A DNA stretch of 10,446 nucleotides from JBNJEM01 sp051745935 (GTDB taxonomy: Bacteria; Planctomycetota; Planctomycetia; Pirellulales; Pirellulaceae). The notes below the pieces were generated by a model that ran no database searches, was not told the origin of the DNA, and was given only the letters and a program-made list of their open reading frames with translations. The stretch is from the NCBI GenBank assembly GCA_051745935.1, contig JBNJEM010000249.1, forward strand, positions 1-10,446, given 5' to 3'. This document shows positions 6,815 to 10,446 of the stretch, piece by piece. How positions within the stretch are numbered: the stretch's first letter is position 1; every line of letters begins with the position of its first letter. The position numbers and the translations under genes are program-made.

Positions 6815-6843
6815 CGCTCCACGGGATTGGCGGTGGAGCGTTT
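6815..6843. terminator. 8-bp hairpin next to the GH172 stop codon
   Basis: CGCTCCAC (6815-6822) pairs with GTGGAGCG (6833-6840) around a 10-nt loop. On the plus strand TTT follows; on the minus strand the hairpin begins 13 nt after the GH172 stop, with no T run behind it. It is a plausible but weak terminator for either gene. Confidence 0.35.
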
Positions 6844-6853
6844 CGCCTGCCGT

Positions 6854-8971
6854 TCAGGACTTGGCGACGAGCCGCAGATAGTCCAGCCCGAACATATAGG
6901 CTTTCACGGCGTCCTCGTTGGCCCCCGTGATGGTGATCGTCAATCGGTTCGTCCCTTTGGGCAGGTCAAACGTACCAAGCGATACCTGGTCGGTAGCCAC
7001 CTCTTGGTTAAAGCGATCAAACTCCTTGGGCTCTTCATCGTTAATCGCGAGTGTGACGATTCCGTAGTCAATGGCTTTGGTCAGGTTCGCGAGCACCTCG
7101 TAAGTCCCCGCTTCCTCGACGGGGAACTCTAGTACCAAGCGGTCACCGGGTTCGCCCCCTTTCCACCAGAGTTGCGTCTCGTCGCTCCAACGGACACGTC
7201 CCATGCTTTGGTGTTCGGTGGTGCCGCCGGTTCTCTCGGCAATCCTCAGTGCTTCACCCTCCAGGGCTCCTTTGACACGAAACACCTCGACCACGTCGCT
7301 CCGTTTCAGGGCCACGGGTTTGGCGGCGGTTTCAGGGTCGGGTTTCACGTTGCGGCTCGCCCCGGGGCGCGCATACCAGAATGCGGCCGGAGCATAATTG
7401 ACGATCGTCTTTCGCCAATGCCAAAGCTCCATGTCCACTTGAATGGATTCAGTGAAGGGGATGGCGTCCAATGCTCGGTAACGACTATTCACCGACAGGC
7501 CTGGCTGAAGATTGCCGGCCCCGGTGGGTTGGGCATGAAAAGGGGCTTCGAAGTACTCGGGCCGGCACCAAGCATACCCGTAGTAATCTTCCGTTCCAGT
7601 ACCGATATGCGAAGGAAACGCTTCGTTGTCGACAAAGATCTTTTCGTCCCCTTCCCCCCACCAGGCGTGAGCGCCGTTGAAAATGGTGAGCGTATCGCCC
7701 ACGTAAACCCCTTGGCCGTCCACTTCCACGAAGTTGACGTCATAAGCGCCCTCGCCCGGCGCGTCCGCGCCTTCACGGAATGACGAGACTTCGGTGAGCT
7801 GTCGCCAGGATCCGCAAAAGTACATCGACCGATCGTCCCACTTCCAGGGGCCAACCGCCGCCTTTCCCCGCACGATATCGACCGGTTGATCGGAGAGATT
7901 GGTCAGGGAGATTTTGCAGGTCTTTTGGAAGGGCATGACCCAAAAAGAACGCATGGTTCCATCGTCGGTGACCTGCGTGTACCAGGACCGGTATGGATCG
8001 GATCGGTAACCGCGGCCAAAAAAGGCGCCCACCGGGCACCAGACGGTCTGCTTGCCATCGCACTCCATGCGCAGAACGGTTGAACGGAGCGCCTGAGGTT
8101 GGTTGTCAGCTTGGACGTCAAGCGTCAGCTGCCGAATGGCCCCCGGCTGGTCGATGACCAGTTGCTTGGATTCGCCGGCTGGCAGCGTGCCGGCCAGAGA
8201 TACGTTCTTCTCCACGCCATCGCGCACTCCAGAGGCGAGCAGCCGCTGTTGCACGGCGTCAATCTCCTCCTTCAACTGGTCGATTTGTTCCATCTGGAAC
8301 GATTTGACTTCCGTGCCATTCTCGTATGTGCGATGATTGATTTGATAGTAGAGTGCTTCTCCTCGCCGCGCGCCGTCGTCCATCGGCGCGGAAGTCTCGT
8401 AGGTGACCTTGCACCCCTTGGCGTAGGGGATGGGGAGGTAGAGGTTATGGCCGCGGCGCGCGTATTCGGTTTTCGGCGATACGCCTTGCGACAACGGTCC
8501 TTCCACGAGTCCTCCACCGTCAATGATGCTGGCAATAGGCCCTTCAATCGCGGGTTTGGGATTACCATCAAGGTAGAACCGGATCGTACCATTCGAGAAT
8601 TCCTCCAGCCCGCCGCCATCCTGGGATCGCGGCCCATGCCATGTGGCCCAAATTCGCACAATGGCTCCTGGCCCTTCCACATCCATCATCACGCGTTCCG
8701 TGCGTCCTTCGTTTTCTTCCGTTCGCACGAAGTAGCTGCGATCCATGTTGGCGAACCAACCGGGCTCATCGGGGCTCACGGACCCCCGATCATAGCTGCT
8801 CGCTTGCGCGCACGTATACGCCGGGACCGGGAACCGGGCCAGGTTGTCACGATCAATCATCTCGTCCAAGAGCGTTCCCAATGACACGGGCTCCGCCCGA
8901 AGCTGATCATGGCATGCCATCGTCCCGAAAAGCGCAAGCATGCTCCAGCAAAGCCAATGAATTCGATGCAT
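6854..8971 (-). CDS. secreted DUF2961 / glycoside hydrolase family 172 protein
   Basis: This 705-residue protein starts with a signal peptide (hydrophobic core about residues 6-20, probable cleavage after LRA near 26), so it is exported. The body matches DUF2961, now GH172, whose characterised members act on fructofuranose- or arabinofuranose-containing glycans. The signature GTGTEDYYGYAW contains E461, and WWGEGDEKIFVD contains E440. Their 21-residue spacing equals that of the nucleophile and acid/base pair I recall for a bifidobacterial GH172 enzyme (E270/E291), so both catalytic residues appear present. A helical insert rich in Q, E and K (about 225-255) may form a short coiled coil. The last ~110 residues, after the catalytic region, look like a beta-sandwich accessory domain, possibly carbohydrate-binding. 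The ATG at 8971 has AAGGAG 8 nt upstream. Substrate is unknown. Confidence 0.9.
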   Translation of the reverse strand: MHRIHWLCWSMLALFGTMACHDQLRAEPVSLGTLLDEMIDRDNLARFPVPAYTCAQASSYDRGSVSPDEPGWFANMDRSYFVRTEENEGRTERVMMDVEGPGAIVRIWATWHGPRSQDGGGLEEFSNGTIRFYLDGNPKPAIEGPIASIIDGGGLVEGPLSQGVSPKTEYARRGHNLYLPIPYAKGCKVTYETSAPMDDGARRGEALYYQINHRTYENGTEVKSFQMEQIDQLKEEIDAVQQRLLASGVRDGVEKNVSLAGTLPAGESKQLVIDQPGAIRQLTLDVQADNQPQALRSTVLRMECDGKQTVWCPVGAFFGRGYRSDPYRSWYTQVTDDGTMRSFWVMPFQKTCKISLTNLSDQPVDIVRGKAAVGPWKWDDRSMYFCGSWRQLTEVSSFREGADAPGEGAYDVNFVEVDGQGVYVGDTLTIFNGAHAWWGEGDEKIFVDNEAFPSHIGTGTEDYYGYAWCRPEYFEAPFHAQPTGAGNLQPGLSVNSRYRALDAIPFTESIQVDMELWHWRKTIVNYAPAAFWYARPGASRNVKPDPETAAKPVALKRSDVVEVFRVKGALEGEALRIAERTGGTTEHQSMGRVRWSDETQLWWKGGEPGDRLVLEFPVEEAGTYEVLANLTKAIDYGIVTLAINDEEPKEFDRFNQEVATDQVSLGTFDLPKGTNRLTITITGANEDAVKAYMFGLDYLRLVAKS

Positions 8972-8979
8972 TTCAATTG

Positions 8980-8985
8980 CTCCTT
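8980..8985 (-). promoter_or_regulatory. ribosome binding site of the GH172-family gene
   Basis: On the minus strand AAGGAG lies 8 nt before the ATG at 8971, a near-ideal Shine-Dalgarno site that fixes the start. Confidence 0.75.
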
Positions 8986-9201
8986 GTGTTCTTACGGTCT
9001 CTTTTGTCAGGCTTCGTACGTGGCACGTAGCAGTCGCAGAGCTCCCCTGCTTCTAATTCGGGGAGCAGGAAAAGCCCCGGTCAGCCCCACCGATCTTTCA
9101 TACCACAAAACATGTCGGCATGGAACGCCCAAAGATCAAAGCTTTCGCGGGCCCGTCGGCGTCCGCGTTTCGCATCCGGTAGCAGAGTGGAGCGGCCACG
9201 T

Positions 9202-9245
9202 CCAAGATCGCTGGAGTCGCACGGCGACTACTTCGACGATCTTGG
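9202..9245. other. two-tier hairpin, 9 bp + 6 bp
   Basis: CCAAGATCG (9202-9210) is the exact complement of CGATCTTGG (9237-9245). Inside, AGTCGC (9215-9220) pairs with GCGACT (9224-9229) around a 3-nt loop, leaving an asymmetric internal loop of 4 and 7 nt. No gene adjoins it. It could be a structured RNA, a protein-binding site or a recombination-type hairpin; the sequence does not decide. Confidence 0.5.
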
Positions 9246-9249
9246 GTTG

Positions 9250-9272
9250 GGGAGGAACCCTCCCTGGTTTTC
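9250..9272 (+). terminator. GGGAGG/CCTCCC hairpin followed by TGGTTTTC
   Basis: GGGAGG (9250-9255) pairs with CCTCCC (9259-9264) around a 3-nt AAC loop and is followed by a short T-rich tail. This is terminator-like on the plus strand, but no plus-strand gene ends nearby. It could end a transcript containing the hairpin at 9202-9245. Confidence 0.3.
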
Positions 9273-9560
9273 AGGTTGAATTTTCCAAGTGCTCGTTTTC
9301 CGAGTGCTCACACCACACCGTGTTACCCCGTGAGAAGTCGTGTAGAATGGGTCCATGGCGATACGTGCCATGCTGCAGGGGTACGGGCCGCGGTGAACTT
9401 GCCTATCGTGTGGTGAAGGCCAAGACGCGCGCGTTTCGGCGGTTTCGGCGGCCGGGACGAAAAAGCTGGCCAATGGTGCCCCACGCCACGAAAGGTTTAA
9501 CGGAACCTGGCTGCCATCTGGTCGCATTTCCCAGCCGCATGTCAGAGCAAGGATTTACCG

Positions 9561-9911
9561 ATGGTTCATGATTTACTGTTAGCCGGGTGCCGCATAGCCG
9601 CGAAACGATCCAAGAGCCGACGCACTGTACGGTGTCCCGGTAATTCACATCGGCCATGGTTCGCGTCGTGTGTGCCGTTTCCGATACTGCCCACTGCGAT
9701 GCTGGCGGCCGTCTTCCTGATCTCCGCCACGGTTTCCAAGTGCCAGGCTGAAAATGATGGTGTCACCAAACTGGTGCGGCCCGGTCCGGAGCGGAATGTG
9801 ATTGAGGTGAACGAGCTGGGGGAGCCCTGTTACGCCTCGGCGGCCATTTCCAACGGCCGGATTTTTGTTCGCGCCGAAAAACATCTTTACTGCATTGCCG
9901 TTCCCCACTAG
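9561..9911 (+). pseudogene. collapsed PQQ-like beta-propeller gene: signal peptide plus last blade only
   Basis: The 116-residue frame has two parts. Residues 1-63 look like the long signal peptide of an exported planctomycete protein: a basic stretch (KRSKSRR), then a hydrophobic core around PTAMLAAVFLISA, ending SKCQA. Residues about 64-116 resemble the final blade of PQQ-like/BamB-like propeller proteins (GVTKLVRPGP, then ASAAISNGRIFVRAEKHLYC and a stop). Full proteins of this type have several hundred residues, so the middle appears to be missing, with a junction near 9750-9762, and the frame is kept. AAGGA 7 nt before the ATG at 9561 means it could still be expressed. Either an in-frame deletion relic or a genuine mini-protein is possible; a single blade could not form a propeller or hold PQQ. 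Confidence 0.6.
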
Positions 9912-10142
9912 ACAAGCTTGCCGAGCATACTGCGATGAAAAAGCCGTGTATTCGACACTAAAAACCTCAAACTGTAAGCTTCGCGTCTCGACTAGCTGGT
10001 AAAGCCCGGCTTTCGGCGCCTTTCCGGCCATGATCGCACCCGTCATGGGTTCAAATTCGATCCACCTGGACACGACCTGAAACCAGGGCTTTTCCAGCGT
10101 CTGGGTCGTTCGAAGGGCGCGAAACGCTTACACTTTGAGTAA

Positions 10143-10240
10143 AAACCCATGACGAAACCATGCCGATGTCCTGTGATCCAAGGGGTTTTGGAAGCGAGAG
10201 CTCGGTTTCGTTACGGGCTGTAAGAACCCATGACAAAACG
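10143..10240 (+). repeat. ~80-bp dispersed structured repeat, copy B
   Basis: This matches copy A at about 293-375 in direct orientation. It can fold as an 8-bp outer stem (ACGAAACC 10152-10159 with GGTTTCGT 10204-10211) enclosing a 5-bp inner stem (TCCAA 10177-10181 with TTGGA 10188-10192, loop GGGGTT). The element begins with AACCCATGACGAAAC (10144-10158), and a near-copy, GAACCCATGACAAAAC (10224-10239), recurs 80 bp later as a start-motif duplicate or the beginning of a truncated second unit. Confidence 0.85.
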
Positions 10241-10402
10241 ACGGGCACCTGGTGGAGCGAGTCGAGATCGCGGCAGAGACGGTGCCGCCGCCTTCGTGAA
10301 GACGATTGCCAGGTTCGATTTTCAGTTTGAGTTTTGTTAAAATGTTTGTAGCCGTTCACGGGTGCCGCTACACGGCCTGGACACGCAAGGCCCGCATGGA
10401 TG

Positions 10403-10421
10403 CCACGGGCTTGTCCCGTGG
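10403..10421. other. perfect 7-bp GC-rich hairpin
   Basis: CCACGGG (10403-10409) pairs with CCCGTGG (10415-10421) around CTTGT. I recall similar short palindromes between genes in planctomycetes, so it may belong to a dispersed family. No T run follows. Confidence 0.45.
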
Positions 10422-10446
10422 TGGTTCACGTTCCCCGCTAGAAACT

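Larger units (their letters stand above)
6535..6853. other. convergent spacer rich in GC hairpins
   Basis: No gene is supported in this 319-bp gap between two convergent 3' ends. It holds at least three strong inverted repeats: CCGGGTT (6656-6662) with AACCCGG (6689-6695), an 11-bp perfect stem at 6759-6769/6784-6794, and an 8-bp stem at 6815-6822/6833-6840. These could end transcription from both sides. Confidence 0.5.
8972..9560. other. spacer upstream of GH172 gene with stacked hairpins
   Basis: No gene is supported in these 589 bases. The GH172 promoter should lie near 8990-9100 on the minus strand, but I see no convincing -35/-10 pair. Structural features are a two-tier hairpin at 9202-9245 and an overlapping GGGAGG/CCTCCC hairpin at 9250-9264 followed by TGGTTTTC. 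There is also a 15-bp-period duplication of TTTTCCRAGTGCTC (9281-9294, 9296-9309), a CATGGC/GCCATG inverted repeat (9354-9372) and a TTTCGGCGG doublet (9434-9451). Confidence 0.5.
9912..10446. other. spacer holding repeat copy B and a terminal hairpin
   Basis: No gene is supported here. A minus-strand open frame (10051-10359) largely translates repeat copy B and has no recognisable domain. Other structure includes GGCACC/GGTGCC arms around 10244-10286, GCCGT (10351-10355) with ACGGC (10372-10376), and the hairpin at 10403-10421. Confidence 0.5.

Noticed and set aside
8099..8884. 261-residue plus-strand ORF opposite the GH172 gene
   Set aside because: It is antisense to the well-supported DUF2961 coding region and has no recognisable domain.
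293..10240. A/B repeats as the ends of one 9.9-kb transposon
   Set aside because: The copies are internal-style direct repeats without terminal inverted ends or target duplications, and no transposase or integrase lies between them.

Overview
The window reads as chromosomal DNA of a planctomycete, most likely from the Pirellulaceae. This is inferred from gene content and genome style, not from a marker gene. It holds a large secreted DUF2961/GH172 protein, a secreted YVTN-propeller/di-haem cytochrome c protein, a lidless Hsp70 of the kind common in that phylum, and the end of a PQQ-like beta-propeller protein. Genes are widely spaced and poor in clear Shine-Dalgarno sites. The spacers carry dispersed, structured repeats.

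Layout. Positions 1-1948 form a long spacer with no convincing large gene. It contains copy A of a ~80-bp repeat (about 293-375), a possible 31-residue membrane peptide on the minus strand (566-661), a 19/20-bp tandem repeat, several strong hairpins, and copy C of a second, ~100-bp repeat (1396-1497). Next come a convergent pair 6 bp apart: an Hsp70-family gene (+, 1961-3541) and a DinB-family gene (-, 3548-4054). The spacer 4055-4578 carries repeat copy D (4201-4302), a G-rich quadruplex-type tract and an inverted repeat. It leads into the propeller/cytochrome gene (+, 4579-6534, clear RBS). A hairpin-rich convergent spacer (6535-6853) separates this from the GH172-family gene (-, 6854-8971, clear RBS). 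The spacer 8972-9560 holds a two-tier hairpin. A short ORF (+, 9561-9911) then joins a signal-peptide-like start to only the last blade of a PQQ-type propeller. The window ends with repeat copy B (about 10143-10240) and a GC-rich hairpin.

How the genes relate. No multi-gene operon is visible: the larger genes form two convergent pairs, Hsp70/DinB and cytochrome/GH172. The cytochrome and GH172 proteins both look exported and could act in the periplasm (redox chemistry and glycan breakdown), but nothing in the sequence links them in one pathway. The Hsp70/DinB pair lies between two same-orientation copies of the ~100-bp repeat (C and D), and the whole window lies between two same-orientation copies of the ~80-bp repeat (A and B). 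I see no transposase, integrase, CRISPR array, tRNA or rRNA. The least explained material is these two repeat families and the structured spacers. I do not see a clear new multi-gene system.
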